64,000 nucleotides of DNA, from NCBI GenBank assembly GCA_949297765.1, contig CASFTV010000019.1, forward strand, positions 1 through 64,000, in the 5' to 3' direction. Origin of the DNA: an uncultured bacterium. GTDB taxonomy: Bacteria > Verrucomicrobiota > Lentisphaeria > Victivallales > UBA1829. This document shows, one piece after another, positions 26,336 through 34,479 of the stretch. Numbering within the stretch: position 1 is the first letter of the stretch; every line of letters starts with the position of its first letter. The notes beneath the pieces are model-generated. The model was not told the origin of the DNA, searched no databases, and saw only the letters and a program-made list of their open reading frames with translations. Made by a program: the position numbers and the translations under genes.

Positions 26336-28426
26336 ATGACAAAGCAAAAACGTTATCTGGGAATCGACATTGGTTCCACCACATTTAAAGCCGTCATTCT
26401 GACGGAGGACGGGAAAGTCGAACATGTGACCTATCAGCGGACCAAACCGGTGGAATCCGGCCGCGTGACCTGCTCCAGCAAATGTTCGGAATGCGGACGC
26501 TGCAATCTCGGCGCGCTCAAAAAGACCGTTCTTTCCTTTCTCGCGGATGCGGGAATCCAGCCGGAAGACATCCGCTGCACGGTCGTGACGGGCAGTCAGA
26601 TCGTCGAAGGGATGAAGCGGTTCATCCATTATGATTTCCAGGTCAGCGAAGTCTCCGCGCATGTGGCGGGAGCACTGCACTACTATCCGCATGTCAAGGC
26701 GATCCTCGACGTCGGAGGACAGGACAGCAAGGCGATGATCTTCAACGAACGGATGGGAATGTGGACCTCCAAAATGAGCGGGATCTGCGCGGCGGGAACC
26801 GGAGCGTTTCTCGACAGCGTCGCACTCAAGCTCGGAGTCCCCGTCGAAGAGATGGCCGAGAAGGTCAACTACGACACCGATCTGGAATTCTCCTCGGTCT
26901 GCGCGGTTCTGAGCGCGACCTCGATCAACAAGTTCAAAAACCGCATGCCGCTCGGACAGGTCATCGGAGGCGCGTGCCGCGCTCAGGCGCGGACCATCAT
27001 CTCCGGCGTGGGACAGCTGCTGTTCAACTACAAAGGCGATATTGTCTTTCAGGGCGGAGTCGCCTCAAATCGCGCCGTCGCCTATTATCTGAAGGAGATC
27101 ACCGGCAACAACATCATCATTCCGGAATTTCATCAGGTGATGGGAGCGCTCGGAGCGGCCTGCATCGCACGGAAATACACCGAGCTGAAGGATTCGCTCA
27201 ACATGGAAAAGATCCAGTACGAACCGACGCCGATGCGTTCGGTGTCGATGCGGGCGAACAACACGCGCCGGGAATTCTTCTCCAAGACCAGAGGCGGCCC
27301 GATGGTGTGGCGGAATCTCTTTTTCCCGACCGAGCTGCTCAATGCGCTCGGAGTCAAGATGCTGACACTTGAGACCTACGCGGCGCTCTTCGCCCGCAAT
27401 TCCAAGCGGACAAAAAAAGCTCTGGACATCGCAGCCTACAAAGGATTCGCCGGAGAGACGTGTTCGTTCCTCCGCGTTCTGGAAGGGACCGATCTTCCGA
27501 AGCCGGCGTTCGGCGTTTCGACTTCGCAGCCGTGCCAGCAGGGGGAGCGGATCTTTCAGGATCTTGCGCGGCAGTACAATTTTTCCGACCGTTTCTATTC
27601 CCTCCATACGCCGATCAACGCGGAGGACCCCAATTCGGTCGATCAGATTGCGGAAGGACTGCAGGAAGCGGTCTTCCTGATGGAGAAGGCTCTGGACATG
27701 AAGCTGGATCCGGCGCGTCTGGCGGAAGCGTGCGAACTCTCCAACGAGGCCGCGGAATACTCCAAACGCTGCAATGAACTGCGCTGGACAAGTCCGCCGC
27801 TGATCCGGGGAACGGAAGGGGTGTACAGCGCCATTCTCTTCTCCCAGCTCTGGGGAAGGAAAGAACTGATCGACATCCAGAAGCAGTTTTACGAAGAACT
27901 CTGCCGGAAAAAGGAGTGGGCGGAAAAACGGTACAACATCGACGACACGCACCGTCTCCTGTGGCTGCATCTGCCCCCCTTCTACGACACAAAGATCCTT
28001 GATTACATCGAAACGACCTGCAATGCGCCGATTGTTTTCGAAGAGGTCAACTTTGTCGACTGGGAGATGCTGGATCCGTCCGATCCGTTCCGTTCCCTTG
28101 CGCGGAAACTTCTGACCGTGGGGTATCTGGATCCGAAACTGCGGGTGCACTACATTGTCCAGACGGCGAAAAAAGCGAAACTCAACGGCTGCATTCTCTA
28201 CAACCACGGATTCGGCCGCTGTTCGCTGTCGGACAGCTGTTTCGCCAAACATCTGCGCGAAGAACTCGACAAAGTGGGTCTTCCGCTCCTCACGCTCGAC
28301 GGCGACTGCATGGATCCGACCACCGACCCCTGCAGCACCCTGACTAAAATCTCTTCATTTGTGGAATCGCTGAACGCGAAAAAATACGGCAACATGTTCG
28401 GCAGAATCAAAGGAGTCCAATCATGA
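26336..28426 (+). CDS. Fused activase / 2-hydroxyacyl-CoA dehydratase-like (double-cubane type) protein
   Basis: A 696-residue fusion. Residues 1-285 are a BadF/HgdC-type ASKHA ATPase activator: IDIGSTTFKAVI, VVTGSQIVEG, DVGGQDSKAM, GICAAGTGAF with Cys151, SSVCAVLS with Cys189, and FQGGVASNRAV. The two Cys are the family's [4Fe-4S] ligands shared across the dimer. Residues 340-690 resemble the HgdB/BcrC-type D component or double-cubane cluster proteins (GETCSFLRVLEG, FGVSTSQPCQQGER, GCILYNHGFGRCSLSDS, LDGDCMDPTTDP). These enzymes use ATP to inject low-potential electrons. An extra Cys motif (C46, C50, C53, C56) in the activator is unusual. The stop overlaps the cupin start. The substrate is unknown. 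Confidence 0.83.
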   Translation: MTKQKRYLGIDIGSTTFKAVILTEDGKVEHVTYQRTKPVESGRVTCSSKCSECGRCNLGALKKTVLSFLADAGIQPEDIRCTVVTGSQIVEGMKRFIHYDFQVSEVSAHVAGALHYYPHVKAILDVGGQDSKAMIFNERMGMWTSKMSGICAAGTGAFLDSVALKLGVPVEEMAEKVNYDTDLEFSSVCAVLSATSINKFKNRMPLGQVIGGACRAQARTIISGVGQLLFNYKGDIVFQGGVASNRAVAYYLKEITGNNIIIPEFHQVMGALGAACIARKYTELKDSLNMEKIQYEPTPMRSVSMRANNTRREFFSKTRGGPMVWRNLFFPTELLNALGVKMLTLETYAALFARNSKRTKKALDIAAYKGFAGETCSFLRVLEGTDLPKPAFGVSTSQPCQQGERIFQDLARQYNFSDRFYSLHTPINAEDPNSVDQIAEGLQEAVFLMEKALDMKLDPARLAEACELSNEAAEYSKRCNELRWTSPPLIRGTEGVYSAILFSQLWGRKELIDIQKQFYEELCRKKEWAEKRYNIDDTHRLLWLHLPPFYDTKILDYIETTCNAPIVFEEVNFVDWEMLDPSDPFRSLARKLLTVGYLDPKLRVHYIVQTAKKAKLNGCILYNHGFGRCSLSDSCFAKHLREELDKVGLPLLTLDGDCMDPTTDPCSTLTKISSFVESLNAKKYGNMFGRIKGVQS

Positions 28427-28773
28427 TCAGAAGACCGGATCAGTTCACTGGCGAAGTCCGGAAAAACGCACGCGGCGGCGAAGGAGAGGTCCTCTTCTCC
28501 GCCATCTGGAAACCGGGAACCGAAATGAAGTCCAACACCCGCATGTACTCGAAACTGGTGCTTGAGCCGGGCTGCTCCATCGGCAGCCACATGCACGAGA
28601 ACGAGGAGGAGATCTTCTACGTTCTGAAAGGCACGGCGGAAACTCTGGACAACGGAAAAACCGCAGTTCTCCATCCGGGCGACTCCAGCATCACCGGAAA
28701 CGGCGAGACCCATTACCTGAAGAACATCGGGAACGAGACGCTGGAAGTTCTGGCGGTGATTCTCAAATACTGA
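28423..28773 (+). CDS. Small cupin-domain protein
   Basis: A 116-residue single cupin barrel with the metal-binding first motif GSHMHENEEEIFYVLKG (two His and a Glu) and a second motif with NGETHYLKN. Such cupins often bind a divalent metal and act as small isomerases, dioxygenases or sensors; the sequence does not decide. The ATG overlaps the stop of the dehydratase-like gene by 4 bases, so it is translationally coupled and probably works in the same pathway. Confidence 0.82.
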   Translation: MIRRPDQFTGEVRKNARGGEGEVLFSAIWKPGTEMKSNTRMYSKLVLEPGCSIGSHMHENEEEIFYVLKGTAETLDNGKTAVLHPGDSSITGNGETHYLKNIGNETLEVLAVILKY

Positions 28774-28805
28774 CCGTCGGCGCGGTCTGCTTCGGAAGCG
28801 GGAGA

Positions 28806-29822
28806 TCAGAGAAACCGGGCGGGCAGAACCAGCGACCGCGGTTTCCGCCGGGTGTTGATCGCATGAATCAACCGGGAGGCGATCTCCTCCCCGCACTCCC
28901 GCCGGGAAACCGCAACGACATGACGGTCCCGCGGAATCCCCGGAAGAGAAAGGCCGTCACAGCCGATCACGGGAATGTCAAAGTTCCGGGAGCGAAGCGT
29001 TTCCAGGATCTCCGGGAGCTGATGGTCATACGCGGCAATCAGAGCGTCGGGGCGGGTGCGGCGGAGCAGCCGTTCCAGCGCCGGAGCGCCGCTGCCTGCC
29101 AGCGGACGGACATCTTCGATCAGCTCCGGATCAATCTGTCGATAGCGCTGAACGGCTTTCAGATACGCGTCGAATTTCCGCATCTGCTGAAGATTCACAT
29201 AGCTCCGGGTCTGTCCGATGAAGGCGATGCGGGAACAGTTCCGGGCGACGAGCCAGTCGACCGCCTCGCGGATGCCGTCGGAAAAATCGAAGGCGACCTG
29301 CGGAATGGCCGGATCGTCGATCGGGTCGCATGCGGTGATAAAGGGAACTTTCGACGCGGCAATGCGGTCAAGCAGCAGTTTCTCCCCGATCCCCAGAACG
29401 ATCTTCCCCGTGGAGGCGCAGAGCGAAAAGTTCTCCAGTTTGAGCAGTCCGGTGGCGGGATCGGATTCCAGCATATTGAGGATGGTCCGGTATCCGGCCG
29501 CGCTCAGGCGCTGCATCATGGCCTCCCAGATTCCGCTCCAGAACGGATGGGTGAAAATGGTGGTGAATCCTTCAAAGATCACTTCGATCATCCGTTCGGG
29601 AAAAAGGTCGCGCCGCGAGGAAAGGATGCGGGTTCCGCTGCGTTTTTTCCGCTCCAGGAGTCCCTGATCCACGAGCTGCGAGACAGCCTTGTGGACCGTT
29701 TTGATGTTGACCCCGAATTCTTCCGCCAGCAGACGCGAACAGGGAATGCGGTCGCAGTAAATCCCTTCCGCGATTCTCCGTTTCAGTTCTTCCGCGATCA
29801 GCGGCTGTTTGTATTCCACCAT
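28806..29822 (-). CDS. GntR/LacI-type transcriptional regulator
   Basis: A 338-residue regulator. Residues 5-75 form a GntR winged helix (LIAEELKRRIAEGIYCDRIP, LLAEEFGVNIKTVHKAVSQ, GLLERKKRSGTRIL). The rest is a LacI-type sensor (IEVIFEGFTTIFTHPFWSGI, CSRIAFIGQTRSYVN, RPDALIAAYDHQLPEIL, FDIPVIGCDG). The start at 29822 was preferred to a GTG at 29888, which lies inside an intergenic repeat; its ribosome site is weak. It is divergent from the dehydrogenase-esterase operon at 30035, which it likely represses. Confidence 0.85.
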   Translation of the reverse strand: MVEYKQPLIAEELKRRIAEGIYCDRIPCSRLLAEEFGVNIKTVHKAVSQLVDQGLLERKKRSGTRILSSRRDLFPERMIEVIFEGFTTIFTHPFWSGIWEAMMQRLSAAGYRTILNMLESDPATGLLKLENFSLCASTGKIVLGIGEKLLLDRIAASKVPFITACDPIDDPAIPQVAFDFSDGIREAVDWLVARNCSRIAFIGQTRSYVNLQQMRKFDAYLKAVQRYRQIDPELIEDVRPLAGSGAPALERLLRRTRPDALIAAYDHQLPEILETLRSRNFDIPVIGCDGLSLPGIPRDRHVVAVSRRECGEEIASRLIHAINTRRKPRSLVLPARFL

Positions 29823-29879
29823 TTCATTTTCCCATGATTTCCGCGCCCGGATTTCCCGCGAGACTCCGCGATAAATAAG

Positions 29880-29987
29880 ACCATACACCGGATTTTCAGA
29901 AAATCAAATTAAAACCATACCGGAACGGGAAAAATGGGATCGAAACTCTTGACAAGAGCATAAACTCTTCCTATAATATAACCATAT
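29880..29987. promoter_or_regulatory. Three ACCATA(C/T) repeats in the divergent control region
   Basis: ACCATAC at 29880-29886 and 29914-29920 and ACCATAT at 29981-29987, spaced 34 and 67 bases. The first lies near the regulator gene, the last just after the -10 box of the operon promoter. A separate palindrome CTCTT-GAC-AAGAG (29946-29958) covers the -35 box. Either set could be the operator of the divergent regulator. Confidence 0.45.
29949..29977 (+). promoter_or_regulatory. Consensus sigma70 promoter of the dehydrogenase-esterase operon
   Basis: Perfect TTGACA at 29949-29954, 17-base spacer, perfect TATAAT at 29972-29977; 57 bases before the first start codon. The genes to 35859 are tightly packed and end at a strong terminator. 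Confidence 0.82.
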
Positions 29988-30034
29988 CATTCCAAAAAGC
30001 CGAAAAAGCGGCACAACCAACGGAAGGAGATATC

Positions 30035-31084
30035 ATGTCCGACGTCAAAACAATGGCAACCGTGATCGAACGCCCCGGCGAGGCGGCGTTCCGCGAAGTG
30101 ACCCTGACCCCGAAACGGGACGACACCGTGGTCTGCAAAACCCGGATGAGCGCGATCAGCACCGGGACCGACATGAAAACCTATCATGGCATGCAGCATC
30201 CGGAACAGTGCTACTATCCGCTGGTCCCCGGCTACGAGAACATGGGAATCATCCTTGAGGAGGGAGCCTACGCCCCGGGACTCAAAAAAGGCGACCGCGT
30301 CATGATCAACGAATGCCGCATCTATCAGGATGTCTGCGCGGCATGGGGCGGCGGGACCCTGCTGGTCCACAAGGACTCCGTCAACGCGGGCGGAGCCGGC
30401 GACCCTCTCTGCAAAGTACCGGACAATGTCACGGATGAACAGGCGGTCCTGGCGTATCTGTTCTGCGTTTCGCTGAAGGGCGTCCAGCGTCTCGGACTCA
30501 CCGAAGGGTTCACCGGAACCGTTCTGGTGTTCGGCGCGGGCATGAACGGAATCGGAGCGGCGCAGATCATCCGGATTTTCGCACCGAAGGCAACGATTGT
30601 CCTTGCGGAACCGCATCCGTACCGGCAGTCGATCGCGCGCCATTATGCGAATTTCGTCATCACGCCCGACGAGGCCGGAATCAAACAGCTGGAAGAGATC
30701 ACAAACGGGAAAAAAGCGGACAAGATCATCGAATGCTCCGGCAATCCGGCTGTCCCGGGCATGCTCTACCGCTTCATCAAGGACGGCGGATGGAAAGAGG
30801 ATGACGAACCCGGCTATATCCATCTGAACGGCGACTATCCGGAAAAACTGCTGTTCGACCATTACCATCGCTGGTTTGTGAAAAACGTCAACATGTCGAT
30901 GACCTGCGCGATGAAATGGAGCGCAAAGGCGCAGATTCTGAAGTGGATCGGCGAAGGAAAGATCGACACATCGCACCTTCCCTATGAGATCTGGCCCGCG
31001 GGCAAGGCGGCGGAGGCGTTCGAATACCAGTCCCGGAAGGGAATGGACTGCTTCAAAATCCTCTTCGACTGGAGGGATCTCTGA
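30035..31084 (+). CDS. Zinc-type MDR (alcohol dehydrogenase-like) oxidoreductase
   Basis: A 349-residue medium-chain dehydrogenase/reductase. It has an N-terminal GroES-like part (ISTGTDMKTYHG, VPGYENMG, LKKGDRVMI) and a Rossmann fold with VLVFGAGMNGIGAAQIIR. The usual structural-zinc Cys cluster is absent, as in the subfamily acting on sugars and related polyols. AAGGAG lies upstream of the ATG. Its stop overlaps the next start by one base (TGATG). As first gene of an esterase operon it likely oxidises or reduces a released sugar derivative. Confidence 0.82.
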   Translation: MSDVKTMATVIERPGEAAFREVTLTPKRDDTVVCKTRMSAISTGTDMKTYHGMQHPEQCYYPLVPGYENMGIILEEGAYAPGLKKGDRVMINECRIYQDVCAAWGGGTLLVHKDSVNAGGAGDPLCKVPDNVTDEQAVLAYLFCVSLKGVQRLGLTEGFTGTVLVFGAGMNGIGAAQIIRIFAPKATIVLAEPHPYRQSIARHYANFVITPDEAGIKQLEEITNGKKADKIIECSGNPAVPGMLYRFIKDGGWKEDDEPGYIHLNGDYPEKLLFDHYHRWFVKNVNMSMTCAMKWSAKAQILKWIGEGKIDTSHLPYEIWPAGKAAEAFEYQSRKGMDCFKILFDWRDL

Positions 31085-31905
31085 TGCGCTACGGACTTGC
31101 CGCGTGGGGACTCCGGGAGGAGTCCCTGGAATCCCAGCTCCGGATCACCGCCGGACTCGGACTGGATCTGCTGGAATTCTCCATTGCCAACTACGACAAG
31201 GACGCTCTGCAGACCGGAGCCACCGCCGGACAGATCGAGGAAGTCCGGGAACTGTTCCGGAAATCCGGAGTCCGTCTGGAATGCGGCTGCACAGGGAACG
31301 ATTTCACCAACGACGACGTCGAGAGCCAGATCCGGAAGGTCTCCGAGGTCATCGACATTGCCGCCGCACTCGGGTTGCGCTATCTCCGCATTTTTGCCGG
31401 CTTCAACTCCGACAGTCTCATTTACGGCAGCCGGAAGGAACGGATGCTGAACGCTCTGCGGACCGTCCATGAACACGCCCGAAAGAAAAATATTCTTCTC
31501 TGCGTGGAAACTCACGGTGGAGTGACCGCGCTCGACAACGGCGCGCTTCTGCACTTCAACAGTGCCACGACCCGCACGGATTTCTGGAAGGAAATTCTGG
31601 AAACGGGAGTTTCCTGCGCCTACGATCCGGCGAATCTTGCGGCGGTCGGGACCTGCGCTCCGTGCGCGTTCTACCGGCAGTTCCGGGAGAAGATCGCCTA
31701 TGTGCATCTCAAGGATTTCCGCGACACGGAAGGCGGAATTCTTCCCGCCGCGTGCGGCGAAGGCCGTCTGGACTGGCCCTGCCTCATGAACACGCTGAAA
31801 GAGTTCTCCGGTCCGGCCATGATCGAATACGAACTTCCCGGAGATGTCGAAGACGGCATGAAAAGAAGTCTTGAATTTCTGAAAAACAACGAGGTGAAAC
31901 AATGA
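31084..31905 (+). CDS. Sugar phosphate isomerase/epimerase (AP-endonuclease-2-like TIM barrel)
   Basis: A 273-residue xylose-isomerase-like TIM barrel. Metal/substrate motifs: LEFSIANYDK, LRIFAGFNSD, LCVETHGGVTA with catalytic Glu, CAYDPANL, YVHLKDFRDTEGG and MIEYELPGD. Family members isomerise or epimerise keto- and aldo-sugars or inositol intermediates. The start overlaps the dehydrogenase stop by one base and its own stop overlaps the esterase start by four, so translation is coupled across three genes. The specific sugar is unknown. Confidence 0.85.
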   Translation: MRYGLAAWGLREESLESQLRITAGLGLDLLEFSIANYDKDALQTGATAGQIEEVRELFRKSGVRLECGCTGNDFTNDDVESQIRKVSEVIDIAAALGLRYLRIFAGFNSDSLIYGSRKERMLNALRTVHEHARKKNILLCVETHGGVTALDNGALLHFNSATTRTDFWKEILETGVSCAYDPANLAAVGTCAPCAFYRQFREKIAYVHLKDFRDTEGGILPAACGEGRLDWPCLMNTLKEFSGPAMIEYELPGDVEDGMKRSLEFLKNNEVKQ

Positions 31906-33143
31906 AACAAATCTTTGCGCTTCTTCTTTTCTGCTGTACGGCGGCGCTGTTCGGCGGAGAAATCTACTTTCAGGGAGATTCCGAAAAGAATCCGCTGACC
32001 TACCGCTGCGGAGAGAAAATTGTCTTCCGCGCGACCCTTGTGGAGGACGGCAAACCGCTCTCCGGCATTCCGATTCAGTGGAACCTGTTCAGTGAAGACG
32101 GAACCAAAGAGAAAGGAACGGCCGTTTCAGACCCCGCCAAACCGCTGACGGTCCGGACAAAACTTGCGAAACCGGGCTTTGCCTATCTGGAAGTCAAGGC
32201 GATGGACAAGGACGGGAAAGCGCTCAAGGGGGCCCTGCCGCTCTGCATCTCCGCGGGGGCGGATGTGGAAAAAATCCGTCAGACCGTTCCCGAGCCGAAG
32301 GATTTCGACGAGTTCTGGACCAGACAGAAACAGCGCCTTGCCGCAGTTCCCATGAAAGCCAAACTCACTCCGGTGACGAGCAAGCACAAAAATGTGGACT
32401 GCTGGATGTTTGAAATTCCGTCGGTTGGCGAGTATCCCGCGACGGGCTACATCTCCATGCCGAAAGGAGCCAAACCCGGTTCCCTGAAGGCCTGGGTGAC
32501 CGTCTACGGTTACGGATTCCACTCCGTCCCGATGCAGGACAACATGGCGAACCGCGGTTATCTTTCCCTGTCGATCAGCCGTCACGGTCTGCCGCAGGGC
32601 CGCGACAAACAGTTTTACGAAGACCAGCGCAAGGGCGCCTACAAAGGCTTCGGCTTCCGCAACAACAAGGAAGCGGAGAGCTGCGATTTCAATCTGATGA
32701 TTCTCCGGGACCTCCGGGCGATCGAATACCTGAAAACCCGTCCGGAATGGGATGGGAAACATCTCCATGTGAACGGAGGAAGCATGGGCGCTTTCCAGGC
32801 GATCAACATTGCCGGACAGGAACCGGCGGTCACCTCGGTTCAGGCGGCAATTCCGTGGTGCGCGGATCTTGGAGGAGTCACAAAGGGACGTTTCCAGGGA
32901 TGGCGGCCCGGCTATACGCCCGCGCTCGATTATTTCGACATTGTCAATCAGGCGAAACGGATTCAATGCCCGGTATCCTTCTACATCGGGCTCGGCGACC
33001 GGGTCTGCCCCGCGTCCAGCCAGTTTGCCATGTACAACAACATGACCTGCGAACGCAAACTCACCGCGGAGCAGACGGCCGGACACCGGAAGAAATCGCC
33101 CGGAGCCAAAAGCTACAAGATCTCGGCTCCGAAATCGAAATGA
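31902..33143 (+). CDS. Exported CE7 acetyl xylan esterase-like enzyme
   Basis: A 413-residue exported esterase. Signal core FALLLFCCTAALFGG is followed by a beta-sandwich of about 100 residues (RCGEKIVFRATLVEDGKPLSG). The CE7 alpha/beta-hydrolase has NGGSMGAF with nucleophile Ser294, Asp in GLGDRVCP and His 29 residues later in TAGHRK; that Asp-His spacing matches the family. Function: removes acetyl groups from xylan or related oligosaccharides, probably in the periplasm. It has a tandem paralogue without signal peptide 10 bases downstream. Confidence 0.86.
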   Translation: MKQIFALLLFCCTAALFGGEIYFQGDSEKNPLTYRCGEKIVFRATLVEDGKPLSGIPIQWNLFSEDGTKEKGTAVSDPAKPLTVRTKLAKPGFAYLEVKAMDKDGKALKGALPLCISAGADVEKIRQTVPEPKDFDEFWTRQKQRLAAVPMKAKLTPVTSKHKNVDCWMFEIPSVGEYPATGYISMPKGAKPGSLKAWVTVYGYGFHSVPMQDNMANRGYLSLSISRHGLPQGRDKQFYEDQRKGAYKGFGFRNNKEAESCDFNLMILRDLRAIEYLKTRPEWDGKHLHVNGGSMGAFQAINIAGQEPAVTSVQAAIPWCADLGGVTKGRFQGWRPGYTPALDYFDIVNQAKRIQCPVSFYIGLGDRVCPASSQFAMYNNMTCERKLTAEQTAGHRKKSPGAKSYKISAPKSK

Positions 33144-33153
33144 CGAGGGGGCA

Positions 33154-34455
33154 ATGAAGTTTCACCCGATCCGAATCGACCGCCAGCCGGAATACGACAA
33201 GCTCTGTCCGGAATGGAAACTGGAAGAGACGCCCCCTCCCCGGGAGCGTCTTGCCATCACCACCGCAGACCGGGCCGACGGCACATTCCGCTGCGGAGAG
33301 ACGGTCCGCTTTTCCATCGAGTATCTCCGGGACGGAAAACCGCTTCCCGGACGGAAACTCCACTGCCGGCTGCAGCGGGATTTTCACCCGGAGGAAACGT
33401 TTGACCTTCTCTCGGAGGAAACCCCTGTCTTCCGGGAAACGACGCTGGAGCGGCCGGGCTTTGTCCGGCTTCAGGTCACCGCGGAAAATCTGTCGGCGGC
33501 GCGCGGAGCGGGATTTGATCCGCTGGACATCCGCCCGGCGCCGGACGTGGAGGATTTCGACGCCTTCTGGGATGCCGAACGCCGGAAGCTGGCCCGGATC
33601 CCCGTTCAAGTACTGCGGATGGAAAAGGTCCCTCTTGACGATCCCGCTTATGAAGGAATCGTCGACTGCTACGATGTGCAGGTACGGTGCACAGACGGCG
33701 AACCGGTCTCGGGCTTTCTGGCGCTTCCGTGCGGAGCGGCCCCGGGAACGCTTCCGGCCTATGTGTTCTTTCACGGAGCCGGAGTGCGTCCGGCATTCCA
33801 GCCGCTGCCGTGGGCGGCGCACGGGATGATCGCATTCAACGTCAATGCCCACGGACTGCCGAACCGGGAGTCGGAGGAGTTCTACAAAGAAGCCTCCCGC
33901 CGTCTGGAGAACTACCCCGCCCGCCTCTACCGGACCCCGGAAGAGTCTCTGTTTGTCCGCATGACGCTGCGGGTGATCCGCGCTCTGGAATACATCAAAA
34001 CCCGTCCGGAATATGACGGGAAGACCCTGATCGTCCACGGAGGCAGTCAGGGAGGATACCAGACGCTTGCCGCGGCGGGCCTGGATCCGGATATTTCGCT
34101 GATTATCCCGAATGCGCCGGCGATGTGCAATCTTGCGGGCGCGCTGGAGGGAAGGACCCCCTCGTGGCCGTTCACGGTCCGTCTGGAAAGCGAAGAACTG
34201 CGGAACAACCGGAATGCGCTCTACTGCGACGGCGTTGCGTTTGCCCGAAGGGCGAAGGCGCAGGCGCTGTTCACGGTAGGCTTTTCGGACCAAGCGGCCG
34301 TTCCCTCCTCGGTCTACGCCGCGTACAACGTATATGCGGGAGAAAAACAGATCATGGATTTCCCCGATCTGGGGCATGAGACCTCCGTCTTCTGGACCGC
34401 AGAGGCGGAAATCGTGCAATTCATCCGGACAAAACAACAATCATCCGAACGATAA
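33154..34455 (+). CDS. Cytoplasmic CE7 acetyl xylan esterase-like enzyme
   Basis: A 433-residue paralogue of the preceding esterase, with the same beta-sandwich (RCGETVRFSIEYLRDGKPLPG) but no signal peptide. The catalytic residues are intact: VHGGSQGGYQ with Ser298, Asp in GFSDQAAVPS and His 29 residues later in LGHETS, the canonical CE7 spacing. It probably deacetylates imported oligosaccharides. GAGGGGGC lies before the ATG. The pair suggests duplication followed by division of labour between compartments. Confidence 0.86.
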   Translation: MKFHPIRIDRQPEYDKLCPEWKLEETPPPRERLAITTADRADGTFRCGETVRFSIEYLRDGKPLPGRKLHCRLQRDFHPEETFDLLSEETPVFRETTLERPGFVRLQVTAENLSAARGAGFDPLDIRPAPDVEDFDAFWDAERRKLARIPVQVLRMEKVPLDDPAYEGIVDCYDVQVRCTDGEPVSGFLALPCGAAPGTLPAYVFFHGAGVRPAFQPLPWAAHGMIAFNVNAHGLPNRESEEFYKEASRRLENYPARLYRTPEESLFVRMTLRVIRALEYIKTRPEYDGKTLIVHGGSQGGYQTLAAAGLDPDISLIIPNAPAMCNLAGALEGRTPSWPFTVRLESEELRNNRNALYCDGVAFARRAKAQALFTVGFSDQAAVPSSVYAAYNVYAGEKQIMDFPDLGHETSVFWTAEAEIVQFIRTKQQSSER

Positions 34456-34479
34456 GAATACCAACAAAGGAGACAGTCA

